A stretch of 64,000 nucleotides of DNA from Pseudanabaena sp. Salubria-1 (GCA_023336205.1 JALQCR010000027.1:25967-89966); one strand, 5' to 3'; shown: positions 39,626-48,968, counted from the stretch's first letter. A program made the numbers and translations. The notes: generated from the letters alone by a model not told the origin.

Positions 39626-40924
39626 CTAATGAGAAAGACAAGCTAATAATCTAGAACGAAAATTTAAAAAACCATAAGCCTGTCGTTTAATTAATTTAAT
39701 ACGATTATTAAGTCCCTCCATCACACCACTAGATGTACGATTTAAAAAGTAGTTACAAATATTATCAAGATGATTACGAATGGTTTCCAAAACTGCGCCA
39801 TAAACAGCTTTAGCTTTTTGAAGCCATTCTTTTAATTGTTTCTGACCCTCTTCAGGAGTTTTACAAGTCTCAAAAATACTTCTAAAGTCTTCTTTGAGAT
39901 TATAAGCTAGTCGCAAGCGTTTAGAACATTTCAAGACATTTTCTAACTTCACTTTTTCTTCTTCTGTTAAGTCTACCTTGTTCTTTAGTAGAATAAATCG
40001 ACTACCTTTAATCTTGATTTTAGCTTTTTGACGCAGTTGATTTAACTCTTTGATTAGTGGCTGCATAACATGAAATCTGTCGATGACAATTTTCGCATTT
40101 GGAAATACTTCTTTGACAACTTTGGGAAAGCCTCCCCACATATCAATGCTAACCTCCTCTACTTTTTCCCTTATCTCAATCGGTTGCTGCTTCAGGACTT
40201 CAATGATGTCATCTTGTTTATGACTATCAATTACTTCTAGTAATGCTCCTGCGTCAATACTTGATACGACTGTCACAAAGTCTTTATGTCCTTTGCGTTT
40301 ACTCACTTCATCAATACTCACTCGTTTTACTTCTTTCCAATCATCTTTTTTTGGCTCATCTGGGTTTGAGGGGTAAATGGTACAGTGTCGATACAATTAT
40401 TGGCGACATGGTAGGGCTGTAACTGTTGCTCCGAGAGGATTCTGATTACTATTAGCTGTGCTTATCCCCATGAACCCAGAAGAGCCCTTTTTTTTTAGAG
40501 AAAATTGGTGATTGAAAATCCCTTGTATTTGATCCCAACTCAAATATTCATCTCGACTTACTTGCTCCACACTCGCACTTTGTACTCGTTGATAAACATA
40601 CTCCTCATACCTTTGTGTGTATCGTCTTTCCCAGTCTACAAAGGGTAACTTTTCCGTAAAATGTCTTTGACAATGTTGACAATAAAATTGGCGGCGCGGC
40701 GTATTTAAATAAACTATTTTCCCAAATACTGACAAATCTCGAATCAATATCGGTCGATTTTGTTTTAATTTTCCACCATGCGTATTACAATGCGGACAAG
40801 TAATTTCATCCTGTAAAAATCTCAACTTTAGGGTGATTTTATTTTCTTCTTCCGTAAAACTTTCAACGGTTGTGTTGGGTAAATTTAGCAACCTATCTAG
40901 ATACAAGTCCATACCTGTCACCAC
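39626..40924 (-). pseudogene. ISL3-family transposase gene split by MITE E
   Basis: The N-terminal part has a zinc-finger domain (CPHCNTHGGKLKQ, RRQFYCQHCQRHF) and an HTH (SVEQVSRDEYLSWDQIQGIF). The C-terminal part has the DDE core (VSIDEVSKRKGHKDFVTVVS, NAKIVIDRFHVMQPLIKEL, SGVMEGLNNRIKLIKRQAYG). The MITE at 40353-40486 separates them. After removing it and one CTTTTTTT, the A9 tract leaves the two parts one base out of phase; A10 would give LKKKDDWKEV. So a homopolymer indel or slippage is needed as well. Confidence 0.85.
40353..40486 (-). mobile_element. 134-bp MITE, copy E, inside the ISL3-like element
   Basis: Target duplication CTTTTTTT (40345-40352 and 40487-40494). It shares the GACACTG variant with copy C, while A, B and D have GATACTG, so at least two sublineages exist. 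Confidence 0.95.
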
Positions 40925-41097
40925 TTATCTTTGTGCTTCATTATACATTAATCCCCTCAAACCCAGAAGAGCCAATCTGTGAGCTTTATCCCGAAAGCAA
41001 TGCAATCCAATAGGGTGAAGTGTAATTAATGGCGATCGCCTTATATTTGAATCAATAGTTACAAACAGCTAAATGTGTCAGCTAGAGAGCGATCGTC

Positions 41098-41685
41098 ATG
41101 ATGTCCACTCAAGATTCTAAAACTCATCACTCTCCGACAACTAATGCCCTCGCTATGGGGATGGCTATCAAAAAATTGTATGAGATGGGGCGTAAAGATT
41201 TTGACTCAGAAAATTTTTCGGGACTGAAATTATCCTGCTGCAAGCTATCATCTATTAGCTTTACCAGTTCAGATTTGCGAAATGCTGATCTTGATCTAAC
41301 TGATTTAAGTGAGTCTGACCTGAGGGGTGCAAATTTGGAGCGGTCTACTCTTAATTTTACTAACCTGACTAATGCAGATTTGAGTAACGCGAATTTGAAA
41401 GAAGCAAATCTGGGGGGAGCCGATTTGAGTGGGGCTATTTTGAGGGGGGCGAATCTAAGCAACGCAAATTTACGGGGTGCAAATTTGAGTAATGCTCGTC
41501 TTGAATTTGCTAATTTACAGGGGGCAGACTTAACGGGGGCTAATTGTTTTGGTTGCGATCTAAGCTATGCAAATCTAAAACATGCGAACTTGACTGAAGC
41601 ATGTCTGGATAGTGCAAATTTATTAAAAAGTAATTTTGAATATGCTCTGCTAGATGGCACAACGCTAAACGACGCCAGCTACTAA
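41098..41685 (+). CDS. Pentapeptide-repeat protein (195 aa)
   Basis: After ~45 residues of leader (IKKLYEMGRKDFDSENFSGL) the protein is built of A(D/N)LxX repeats: SDLRNADLDLTDLSESDLRG, ANLERSTLNFTNLTNADLSN and so on, about 28 five-residue units to the C-terminus. It should fold as a right-handed quadrilateral beta helix. Such proteins are abundant in cyanobacteria; few have known roles. No signal peptide. The stop lies in a hairpin. Confidence 0.92.
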   Translation: MMSTQDSKTHHSPTTNALAMGMAIKKLYEMGRKDFDSENFSGLKLSCCKLSSISFTSSDLRNADLDLTDLSESDLRGANLERSTLNFTNLTNADLSNANLKEANLGGADLSGAILRGANLSNANLRGANLSNARLEFANLQGADLTGANCFGCDLSYANLKHANLTEACLDSANLLKSNFEYALLDGTTLNDASY

Positions 41686-41732
41686 AAAAGTGTGCGGTGC
41701 TTCGCACCCTCCACACTTTTAGTAGCTGGCGT
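41672..41732. terminator. Bidirectional terminator, pentapeptide gene / sugar-acid kinase
   Basis: Arms ACGCCAGCTACTAAAA.../...TTTTAGTAGCTGGCGT with an apex of GGTGC-TTC-GCACC; small bulges. Includes the pentapeptide gene's stop codon. Confidence 0.75.
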
Positions 41733-41736
41733 TGTT

Positions 41737-43077
41737 TTATTCGATACCGATCGCAAGTCTCGTATATACAGTAGCCAATGCATTTGCATCACCTACATTC
41801 CCAGGAAATAAGACAACTGGTAAATCGGGGAAACGAGGATGATCTTCGGGAGTGCGCACGACGGAACAACCAGCAAGAATTTGTCCTAGTAGTCTTGCGG
41901 TTGGTAAATTCAAACCCGTACTCAAAACATCATTGGATGTAATGCCACCTTTACTAATTAGGAATCCAATATCTGCGGGTAATTCCTGCACAATCGCCAT
42001 CAAAAGAGCCGAGACTGCCTGACCAAAAGCAAGACGGGTAGAGGTATCGGCAAATTCCAATTCTTTTCGACTGGTAAACACCACAGCGGTTTTGCCTGAT
42101 GCGTGGGCTTGCTGAACTTGGGCTAGCGCTTCTTGTTTAAGCATTGCTGATTGAGCATCGGCATCATTTAATAGACGCGAGACATCAATCTCCACAGGAA
42201 CTGTATTGGGTGCTTTGAGCAAATGTTCTAACTGCTCAGTAGTTTTTTTGACATGGGAGCCAACGATCGCTACACCCGCTTTGTGCGATCGCATATATTT
42301 CGACATATCCTCAGCAGCGATCGGCTGGGGCGGTAGCTTCGCAAGGGCAGTTAGTAAGCTCGCGGCACTGCGAAATAAAAACCTTTTACCAGTCGAAGCA
42401 ACTGCCAAAATATCCGAAGCAAATTGATTCAGATCGGCTTGGTTTTCCGCATCGACCACACCGCATTGATTGTCATGCAAGCGTGCTAAACGCTGACGGA
42501 CTCCTGCACGAATCTCTCCTAATAAAAATCGCTGGACATCTGCGGCAAGAATTTTGCCCTTGGTTTTTTCTTCGACATAATCAGGCAAATAGCTATGCGT
42601 ATAGCCAAATACAGAGTCCTTAGCGAATTCAGTTTCATGGACTGGGGTAGGTATACCGTTAACTACTAAATAATGCACACTCGATTTGGTAAAACGCCCA
42701 CCTTCAAAAAATGCTGGCACTAGAAAATGCGCGTCAAAATTACCCAGTTCTTCAGCGATCGCATCCGTCTCGATGGGATAATGTCCCCGCAATGTCGAGT
42801 CAGAGCGACTAACGATCATAAATTCTTGGATGCCTTCAGCTTCGAGCGCAGGCTTAAGGTTGCGACAAACTTCGCGAGTCACACTGGTGGCATCTTCGGG
42901 CGTAAGCGATCGCGTATTAGTCAGCACAAACATAATCGGAGAAGCATCGGCTAATCCGATCCGCAAAGTTTCCACATCCCATTTAGTTAGCAGTAGGCAG
43001 CTATGCACAGTTTGCGAACCCGTCGGATCGTCATCAAGAACAATTATCTTAGGCTGTTGGGAAGAAGTAGCTGCCAT
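41737..43077 (-). CDS. Four-carbon acid sugar kinase family protein (DUF1537)
   Basis: 446 residues. N-terminal domain: IIVLDDDPTGSQTVHSCLLL, FVLTNTRSLTPEDA and SRSDSTLRGHYPIETDAI. C-terminal nucleotide-binding domain: GVAIVGSHVKKTTEQLEHLL and FLISKGGITSNDVLSTGL. Family members (OtnK, DtnK) phosphorylate erythronate/threonate-like acids. In cyanobacteria the substrate is not established and no aldolase or isomerase partner is adjacent. Single gene. Confidence 0.85.
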   Translation of the reverse strand: MAATSSQQPKIIVLDDDPTGSQTVHSCLLLTKWDVETLRIGLADASPIMFVLTNTRSLTPEDATSVTREVCRNLKPALEAEGIQEFMIVSRSDSTLRGHYPIETDAIAEELGNFDAHFLVPAFFEGGRFTKSSVHYLVVNGIPTPVHETEFAKDSVFGYTHSYLPDYVEEKTKGKILAADVQRFLLGEIRAGVRQRLARLHDNQCGVVDAENQADLNQFASDILAVASTGKRFLFRSAASLLTALAKLPPQPIAAEDMSKYMRSHKAGVAIVGSHVKKTTEQLEHLLKAPNTVPVEIDVSRLLNDADAQSAMLKQEALAQVQQAHASGKTAVVFTSRKELEFADTSTRLAFGQAVSALLMAIVQELPADIGFLISKGGITSNDVLSTGLNLPTARLLGQILAGCSVVRTPEDHPRFPDLPVVLFPGNVGDANALATVYTRLAIGIE

Positions 43078-43202
43078 TGCTTGTCTATATGAAAACTAAT
43101 GTTTGTAGAAGCTTATCTTGATTTACGTGACAATAGCCAATCTTTACAATAGTGAAGCGTAAAGCCTTTGTCTGAAGTTTCTATATTTTTTATGCCGCAC
43201 CA

Positions 43203-44093
43203 TTATTGACTAGATTTAAATTGGGCGCTTCTGCCTAAAGCTACACATACCAATACACCAGTAGCAAAACCCAATGTCATTAAAGTCATTGGCTCTCCTA
43301 GTAGTATCGCTGAGGCAAGGATGGTCAAAAATGGCTGAAAAAGTTGTAGCTGACCAATTCGAGCAATCCCTCCTAAAAATAAGCCGCGATACCAAGCAAA
43401 AAAGCCAAAAAACATACTGAAACAACTGATATATAAGAAACCGATCCAAGCATTGCTAGAAATATTTGTAAATGAGGATGGCAAATGTTGCAATACGATC
43501 GGAAACACGAGCGGAAATGAAAGTACCAACGCCCAACACACGACCTGCCACGACCCAAAAGTACGCGCTAATACCGTTCCTTCTGCATAGCTTAAACTTG
43601 CGGCAAAAACTGCTCCGAGTAAAGCCAAATCCGCAAAACTAATATTTCCTGTCCCCGATATCAGCGCAAAAGTAATCACCAATCCACTACCCGCGATCGC
43701 AAAAATCCAAAATTTTACTGATGGTCGCTCTCCTGCTCGTAAAACTCCAAACAAAGCCGTAGCAAGCGGCAATAGACCAATAATTACAGCTCCATGGGAT
43801 GCAGAAGCGTCGCGCATTGCTAATGTTGAGAGTAATGGAAATCCCACAACAGCACCAACTACGACAACAGCAAAGTTGGGTAGAAATCGCCAAGAGGGGA
43901 TTGGTTGCCTTGTAGAAATCAATAAAATTAATGACAACCCCGTAGCAATTACTGCTCGCCCTAGCCCTACAAATACTGGATCGAATTCGGTTAGAGCAAT
44001 ACGGGTTGCTGGCAAAGTGATGCTAAAAATTATGACACCGAGAAGCCCATAAACAAGTCCCATAGTCGCGTCTTTAGTTTGCGGACTAGTCAT
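43203..44093 (-). CDS. EamA/DMT-family transporter
   Basis: 296 residues with ten predicted transmembrane helices in two EamA halves (LVYGLLGVIIFSITLPATRI..., GNISFADLALLGAVFAASLS...). Drug/metabolite exporters of this kind export amino acids, nucleobases or dyes; the substrate cannot be read from the sequence. Has typical AFFxWYRGLFLGG and LLGEPMTLMTLGFATGVLV. Its upstream region contains a family-1 repeat and two hairpins. Confidence 0.88.
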   Translation of the reverse strand: MTSPQTKDATMGLVYGLLGVIIFSITLPATRIALTEFDPVFVGLGRAVIATGLSLILLISTRQPIPSWRFLPNFAVVVVGAVVGFPLLSTLAMRDASASHGAVIIGLLPLATALFGVLRAGERPSVKFWIFAIAGSGLVITFALISGTGNISFADLALLGAVFAASLSYAEGTVLARTFGSWQVVCWALVLSFPLVFPIVLQHLPSSFTNISSNAWIGFLYISCFSMFFGFFAWYRGLFLGGIARIGQLQLFQPFLTILASAILLGEPMTLMTLGFATGVLVCVALGRSAQFKSSQ

Positions 44094-44119
44094 TTTGCCT
44101 CGACTTTTAAATTGATCTT

Positions 44120-44328
44120 ATCCCAAAGCATAAAATGGCTATGCCATTTTATGCTTTGGGATTAATTATGGAACTGATATTGTGTTGCCCTGCCCCACAA
44201 TATCAGTTCTATACCAATTCACAAAAGTGTCGCCACACTTTTGTGAATTAAAAACCAAACCCCATAAGGGTTTTATAGCAGTTCAAACAAGCCAAGAAGA
44301 CTTTTGAAAGTCCTCTTGGCTTGTTTGA
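44120..44328 (-). repeat. Three hairpins and family-1 repeat module
   Basis: 20-base perfect stem 44120-44139 / 44143-44162; 14-base stem 44171-44184 / 44196-44209; the family-1 module from 44211 (ATACCAATTCACAAAAGTGT ... CCATAAGGGTTTTA); and a hairpin 44282-44328 (TTCAAACAAGCCAAGA arm) just after the stop of the gene at 44349. Confidence 0.75.
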
Positions 44329-44348
44329 AAGCAACGCACTGTAGCTTT

Positions 44349-45074
44349 TTAATAGAAAGGTTTAATGGCTTGTAAAATTACAGCAGCGGCGCGTTTAGCA
44401 TCTTCGGGCTGATCTAGAGTTTGGCTTACTTCAGTTAGCCTCGTTTCTAGAGCTTCGACAGTTTCATAAGTTTGAAAGATCAGCTGAATCAAATCATCAA
44501 TATCGTAGGTGTAGAGTGCCGACCAGTCCCGTTCTTGCGGGCTAAAACGATAGTTTAGGGTGGAAAATAGCAGGATTTTGGCATGAAGCGGACTGACATT
44601 TCTTGAAATGTCGGCTCGCAGATCAAATAGATTTGTTAAATATTTAATATTGTGTTTGTGGGGAATCGTATCACTCTCAGTTTTTTCAGTAGCCTCACTT
44701 TTAGTTGAGACAGATCCATTTTGAGAGTCTGATGATACCTCTGGGTTTAAAAAACTATAGGGCAGTTTGCCTTCATCACGCAGAGTATAGAGAAAGCCAA
44801 GACTATCAATAATGTTGTCAGCAGCAAGCAGATAGTCTGACTGTTTGCTCAGTTGCTTAACTTGGCTGTTTAGCTTGTGCTTAAGCTTATTGAGATCGGG
44901 AAACATGATCATCAATTCTTGGACAAGCTGACGCACATGCAACGCTTTAACTTCGTTGACATCATTTGACCAAGAATCATGACAGGTAAAGAGGATCAGT
45001 CGTTTGATGCGAAGAACATTGTTGTCTTGCTCCAAGCTTTCTATAACTTCCTCTAGAAGATTTAAATCTTCCAT
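44349..45074 (-). CDS. Hypothetical protein paired with pentapeptide-repeat gene
   Basis: 241 residues, helical and acidic, with SLEQDNNVLRIKRLILFTCH, ALHVRQLVQELMIMFPDLNK, a polar S/T/E linker (residues ~125-150), and a conserved-looking NVSPLHAKILLFSTLNYRFS. No family recognised. It is 23 bases downstream of the pentapeptide-repeat gene on the same strand, so probably cotranscribed. Confidence 0.7.
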   Translation of the reverse strand: MEDLNLLEEVIESLEQDNNVLRIKRLILFTCHDSWSNDVNEVKALHVRQLVQELMIMFPDLNKLKHKLNSQVKQLSKQSDYLLAADNIIDSLGFLYTLRDEGKLPYSFLNPEVSSDSQNGSVSTKSEATEKTESDTIPHKHNIKYLTNLFDLRADISRNVSPLHAKILLFSTLNYRFSPQERDWSALYTYDIDDLIQLIFQTYETVEALETRLTEVSQTLDQPEDAKRAAAVILQAIKPFY

Positions 45075-45097
45075 ATTTTTGTTAGGCGCTATTATTC

Positions 45098-46090
45098 TTA
45101 AGTGTGAGATTTGCCATCGGGCATAGTTGCGCCACTAAAAATTGTACCAATAGTGCTGGCTCCACTCATCTCGGCTCTGGTCAAAATAGCCTCGCTAAGA
45201 TCAGCTCCATCAAGATTAGCTCTGACTAAATAAGCATCAACTAAACTCGCTTGACTAAGATTTGCTTTATCTAGTAGCGATCGCGATAAATCGCTACCAT
45301 TAAGTATTGCCTGAATCAAGCCTGCGTTGCTTAATGTTGTCATGCTCATATTCGCTTTAGTTAGATTAGCCCCAAATAAGTTGGCGAGGCGCAGATTTGC
45401 ATTTTTGAGATCAGCCTTAGTCAGGTTCGCCCCTTTAAGGTTTACCTCGGTAAGGTTTGCATTACTTAGATTAGCTTCAGTAAAAATTGTACCGCTCGCG
45501 ATCGCACCGCTCAGATTAGCTCCTTGCAAATTTACCCTTGAGAAAGTCGCTTCACTAAGATTTGCACTGGAAAGATCAACTCCCGCAAGATCGGCTCCAC
45601 TTAGGTTAGCCCCTCGCAAATCGGCTTTACGTAAATTTGCACCGCTCATGTTTGTCGGAGGGTAGCCCCTCTCTTCGCGCATAAGGGTCGCGCTTAAGAT
45701 TGCACCTCGTAAATTTGCGCCACGGAGATTTACGCTGCGTAAATCTGCCTCACTAAGATTTGCATCCATTAAGTTGGCAAGGGAAAGATTTGCTCCAAAT
45801 AGATTCACCCTTTGCAACATTGCCCCATGCAAATCCGCCTCGGATAGATTGGTACTCATCATGATTGCTTGGTTAAGAGTTGCGCCACCGAGTTTTGCAC
45901 CCGATAAATTGGCATGGTTAAAGGTGGCCTTGTTAAGAAATGCAAATACAAGATTTGTCCGCCTCAGGTCAGCTTTGGTCAAGTTAACGCCGATTAAATC
46001 ACTATTAAACAAATTGGCATTAGCTAGATTTAAGCCAGCAAAGTCTCGCCTACCAGAAGCATATTCTTTCAGGAGTTTTTCTGCGCTCAT
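45098..46090 (-). CDS. Pentapeptide-repeat protein (330 aa)
   Basis: After MSAEKLLKEYASGRRDFAGL the whole chain is A(N/D)L(S/T/R)x repeats (ANLFNSDLIGVNLTKADLRR and onward), about 58 units with one interruption at ATLMREERGYPPTNMSG (residues ~138-154). The interruption would form a loop projecting from the beta helix. No signal peptide. Cotranscribed with the 241-residue protein downstream. Confidence 0.93.
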   Translation of the reverse strand: MSAEKLLKEYASGRRDFAGLNLANANLFNSDLIGVNLTKADLRRTNLVFAFLNKATFNHANLSGAKLGGATLNQAIMMSTNLSEADLHGAMLQRVNLFGANLSLANLMDANLSEADLRSVNLRGANLRGAILSATLMREERGYPPTNMSGANLRKADLRGANLSGADLAGVDLSSANLSEATFSRVNLQGANLSGAIASGTIFTEANLSNANLTEVNLKGANLTKADLKNANLRLANLFGANLTKANMSMTTLSNAGLIQAILNGSDLSRSLLDKANLSQASLVDAYLVRANLDGADLSEAILTRAEMSGASTIGTIFSGATMPDGKSHT

Positions 46091-46143
46091 GATTTAGTTG
46101 TGAAATTGCTCATACCGTTACAATTTTTATGTTGGAAGATTTA

Positions 46144-46241
46144 TCCCAATTCACAAAAGTATGAAGACCCCTTTATGAATTAAGAACCAAACCCTGTAAG
46201 GGTTTTAAAACCACAAAATGGCTACGCCATTTCGTGGTTTT
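46144..46241 (-). repeat. Family-1 repeat with SphS-proximal hairpin
   Basis: Diverged copy of the module (CCAATTCACAAAAGTATGAA...), then a hairpin AAAACCACAAAATGGC / GCCATTTCGTGGTTTT (46207-46222 / 46226-46241). The kinase gene's TAG lies at 46222-46224, in the loop. Confidence 0.7.
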
Positions 46242-47550
46242 GTATTAGATATGGTAGCTTGATCGTAATCCATACTCCACCAGTATCTGGATGATTTTTG
46301 GCAGCGATCGCACCTTTATGCAATGTGACAATCTGACGACAGATCGCTAGTCCTAAGCCACTCCCCCCACGATCCATACCCGATCTTGTCCTCGATGGAT
46401 CGACTTTATAAAAGCGATCAAAAATATGGGGTAAGGATTCTTCAGGAAAGCCTTCGCCTGCGTCAATTATCTCAATTAGTAGGTTAGAGTCTATCACGCT
46501 GGTTTTGATTGTAATCGACTGAAGAGCTGGACTGTGCTTAATACTGTTATCTAATAAGTTCAGCAAAAGCCGATAAATACGTGATTCGTCAAGTAGCCAG
46601 AGTAATTTTTCGTTACCAATATATTTGAATTTTACTTGTTTGCGATTAGCTAATGGCTCTAGGGTTGCCCAGACCGAATGCAATATTAGCGATAAATTGA
46701 CCTCGCTTAGGTGTAGTACAGACTCAATGCCCACATCCATCTGTCCTAATTCCAACAAGTCTTGGACTAGTTTGGTAATTCTCTCTATTTCGCTAAGCAG
46801 ACGTTCTACCCAAATTCTTGCCGCAGGATCAACACGGGGCTCGAGCGTCTCCGCAACTAGACGTATCGAAGTCAGGGGGGTTTTTAGTTCATGGGCGATA
46901 TCCGATGTCCAGCGATCGCGTTGTTGAGTTATCGCTACCGCTTCTTGACGATCTATCAAAAAAATGCCAACTTGCCCATACCCCAAATAAATACTAAAAG
47001 CTCGAATCGGTCTACCTATCTGTGGTACTGGATCGACAGGATCAGGTATTGCAGGATGAAATACCCAATCAACTTGGGAGCCTAGACTAAGCGATCGCGT
47101 TTGTTCGACAAGATGATCAAGTTCATAGGAACGAATTAGTTGCAGCAAAAATGGCTTGCGAATTAATCCTTGTCGATGGTTAGCGATCCCCATCATGTTT
47201 GCGGCTTGTTGATTACAGATTACTAAGCGGTTATCTTGATTGACTTGGATATAGCCGATGGGAGACAGTTCAACAATTTTCGCCCACAGTAAGCGCTCGT
47301 CTCTATCCTCTGTAGTTTCAATTTCCAGTAATTGAGCATTAAATTGCCCACTATAGTTTTGCTGAATATTTTTTTGGATGTTCTGCGCCCAAGACTTAAA
47401 ACTACGGATCGATTTTGCTTTAAATACATGACGCGATCGCTGACGCAATTTACGATTACGTTTCTGCTTGGCATAATTCCAGCTAAACCAGCAAGCGCTA
47501 GTAGCGATCGCACCGATGCCAATTCCAACAAGCAACCAGAAAAATTCCAT
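46222..47550 (-). CDS. sphS: PhoR/SphS-like phosphate-sensor histidine kinase
   Basis: 442 residues. One N-terminal transmembrane helix (FFWLLVGIGIGAIATSACWF), a basic linker, a PAS-like domain (SPIGYIQVNQDNRLVICNQQ), His220 in the H-box TSDIAHELKTPLTSIRLVAE, and HATPase boxes (DAGEGFPEESLPHIFDRFYK, GGSGLGLAICRQIV). The single-helix + PAS layout is that of PhoR and cyanobacterial SphS (Sll0337), which controls the phosphate regulon through SphR. The partner sphR is not adjacent here. The symbol is a best guess. Confidence 0.82.
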   Translation of the reverse strand: MEFFWLLVGIGIGAIATSACWFSWNYAKQKRNRKLRQRSRHVFKAKSIRSFKSWAQNIQKNIQQNYSGQFNAQLLEIETTEDRDERLLWAKIVELSPIGYIQVNQDNRLVICNQQAANMMGIANHRQGLIRKPFLLQLIRSYELDHLVEQTRSLSLGSQVDWVFHPAIPDPVDPVPQIGRPIRAFSIYLGYGQVGIFLIDRQEAVAITQQRDRWTSDIAHELKTPLTSIRLVAETLEPRVDPAARIWVERLLSEIERITKLVQDLLELGQMDVGIESVLHLSEVNLSLILHSVWATLEPLANRKQVKFKYIGNEKLLWLLDESRIYRLLLNLLDNSIKHSPALQSITIKTSVIDSNLLIEIIDAGEGFPEESLPHIFDRFYKVDPSRTRSGMDRGGSGLGLAICRQIVTLHKGAIAAKNHPDTGGVWITIKLPYLIQNHEMA

Positions 47551-47667
47551 TTTTACGGGTAAGCAATAGCAGCTCTAATTATGAAACCAAGTGTGGTTTA
47601 AAACCTAATTAATAAAGAAGAGGGGGGCCTAGCGCGCCGGGTGGTTTTTTATTTTGTTTTTTTTATT

Positions 47668-48539
47668 TTAAAACTGCCAACGACCGTCACGCTTCATTTG
47701 CTTCTCAAAATCCTTCCAAACAGCACCATTCTTTTCAGCAGTCTTAGTCATGAATTCCGAAATGCCGTCTTCCATGCCACGCAAACCACACATATAGGTA
47801 TGGGTAGTTGGCTTTTGCAGCACTTCCCACAACTCGTCAGCATATTCAGCCATGCGATTTTGGATGTACATCTTTTCGCCCTTGGCGTTCTTTTGCTCAC
47901 GGCTAATCGCCACATCGTAACGGAAATTACGCTTGTGTTTGTAGGCTAGCCATTCAAGGTCAGGCTTGTACAAAACTGTTGTGTCAGTTGGCACACCAAA
48001 GAATAGCCAAGCTAAGCCATTAAACTTTATAATCTTCATGCTTTTCTTGAACATCCGCCATAGGAAAGCACGGAAAGGCGCAATACCAGTTCCTGTAGCA
48101 ATCATGATGATTGTGGCATTGGGATCGTCTGGCAACAGCATTTCTTTGCCAACCCGCCAGTTAATTTGACATCATCACCAGGTCGAGATCGGTCATAGTT
48201 AGAGCATACTTTTGATGGTTTCACCTGCTTCATTTTGATATTTAGACGCTTGACGCTTAAAGATAGGGTCTACCATCAAGATCATCTCCGAGGCGAGTTG
48301 AAGGACGAGTAGAGACGAAGTTTATTCGGTTTACCATTTTTGTCTTCACCTGCGGAACGACACTAATACTTTGACCTTCTAGGTAACGAAGGTCGCCCAG
48401 AAATATCGAATTTGACGTGACGGGTATCGCCAGCAGCACCTGGTCTGACCAGTACATCATTAGAAATACATTTTGCTGTAAATGGATTAGCAGGGCGGTA
48501 GATATTGATTGGAATATCTTTGTCTGAATTTGCACTCAT
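47668..48539 (-). pseudogene. petH: Ferredoxin-NADP reductase, frameshifted (probably sequence error)
   Basis: Pieces in different frames: MSANSDKDIPINIYRPANPF then AKCISNDVLVRPGAAG (48539 on), GDLRYLEGQSISVVP, STRLGDDLDG, then MLLPDDPNATIIMIATGTGI through YMCGLRGMEDGISEFM to RDGRWQF-stop. These are the FAD- and NADP-binding parts of FNR, which passes electrons from ferredoxin to NADP. The N-terminal CpcD-like phycobilisome-binding domain of most cyanobacterial PetH is not seen upstream of MSANSDKD. Length ~290 residues fits the short form. The breaks are unlikely to be real. Confidence 0.85.
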
Positions 48540-48676
48540 GAGAAGTTATATGGACGCTTATATGACAGAAGAACACGAAGTCATTATATTTTCAAATGTG
48601 ACGGTCTCGTATTTTTGTAGCTAAAGATCTTTAGTGGGGCAAACATTACATTACGTTTGTTAATATTTCGGTACTC

Positions 48677-48726
48677 AAACCCAAAAATGAGCCAGGCGCC
48701 GAAGGCCGCAACTCATTTTTGGGTTT
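48677..48726. terminator. Hairpin between petH and ilvB
   Basis: 15-base arms 48677-48691 / 48712-48726 (AAACCCAAAAATGAG) with further inner GGC/GCC pairing. Lies in the shared upstream region of the two divergent genes, so its role is unclear. Confidence 0.5.
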
Positions 48727-48968
48727 GGGTTTGTTTCTGGCTAGAATATAGTCAAAATTCTAAAGTGGCCCAGGCTTTTCTCCCAAATTTTGGATAATCA
48801 CATTGTTCTTAGCAGCTTTGGGGCAGCTTGTCTATGTTATTATCGATACAATTGCTACAAATTATCAACTTAAGGTACTTGCTACAAACTACTTGTTCGT
48901 AGTAGTAAGCGAAAAGTATCTGGAAATGCTTCAAAACAAGTTTTGCTTAGATCGCGAACAAGATCAGT

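Larger units (their letters stand above)
39595..40973 (-). mobile_element. ISL3-like insertion sequence carrying a MITE
   Basis: Left end GGGTCTTCTGGGTTTAAGGG; right end on the other strand GGCTCTTCTGGGTTTGAGGG. Without the MITE it is 1237 bp (after subtracting the 142 bases of MITE plus duplication). No 8-base target duplication is visible (ATATTAAA versus AATCTGTG), and the left tip has a G for the expected C, so the copy may be degraded or rearranged. Its ends match the MITE ends, marking it as the MITE parent type. Confidence 0.88.

Noticed and set aside
39587..40981. 8-base target duplication around the ISL3-like element
   Set aside because: Flanks ATATTAAA and AATCTGTG do not match; no duplication claimed.
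45327..45665. ORFs antisense to the pentapeptide-repeat genes
   Set aside because: Repeats without stop codons on the reverse strand; arises from the periodic A-(D/N)-L-x-x coding.
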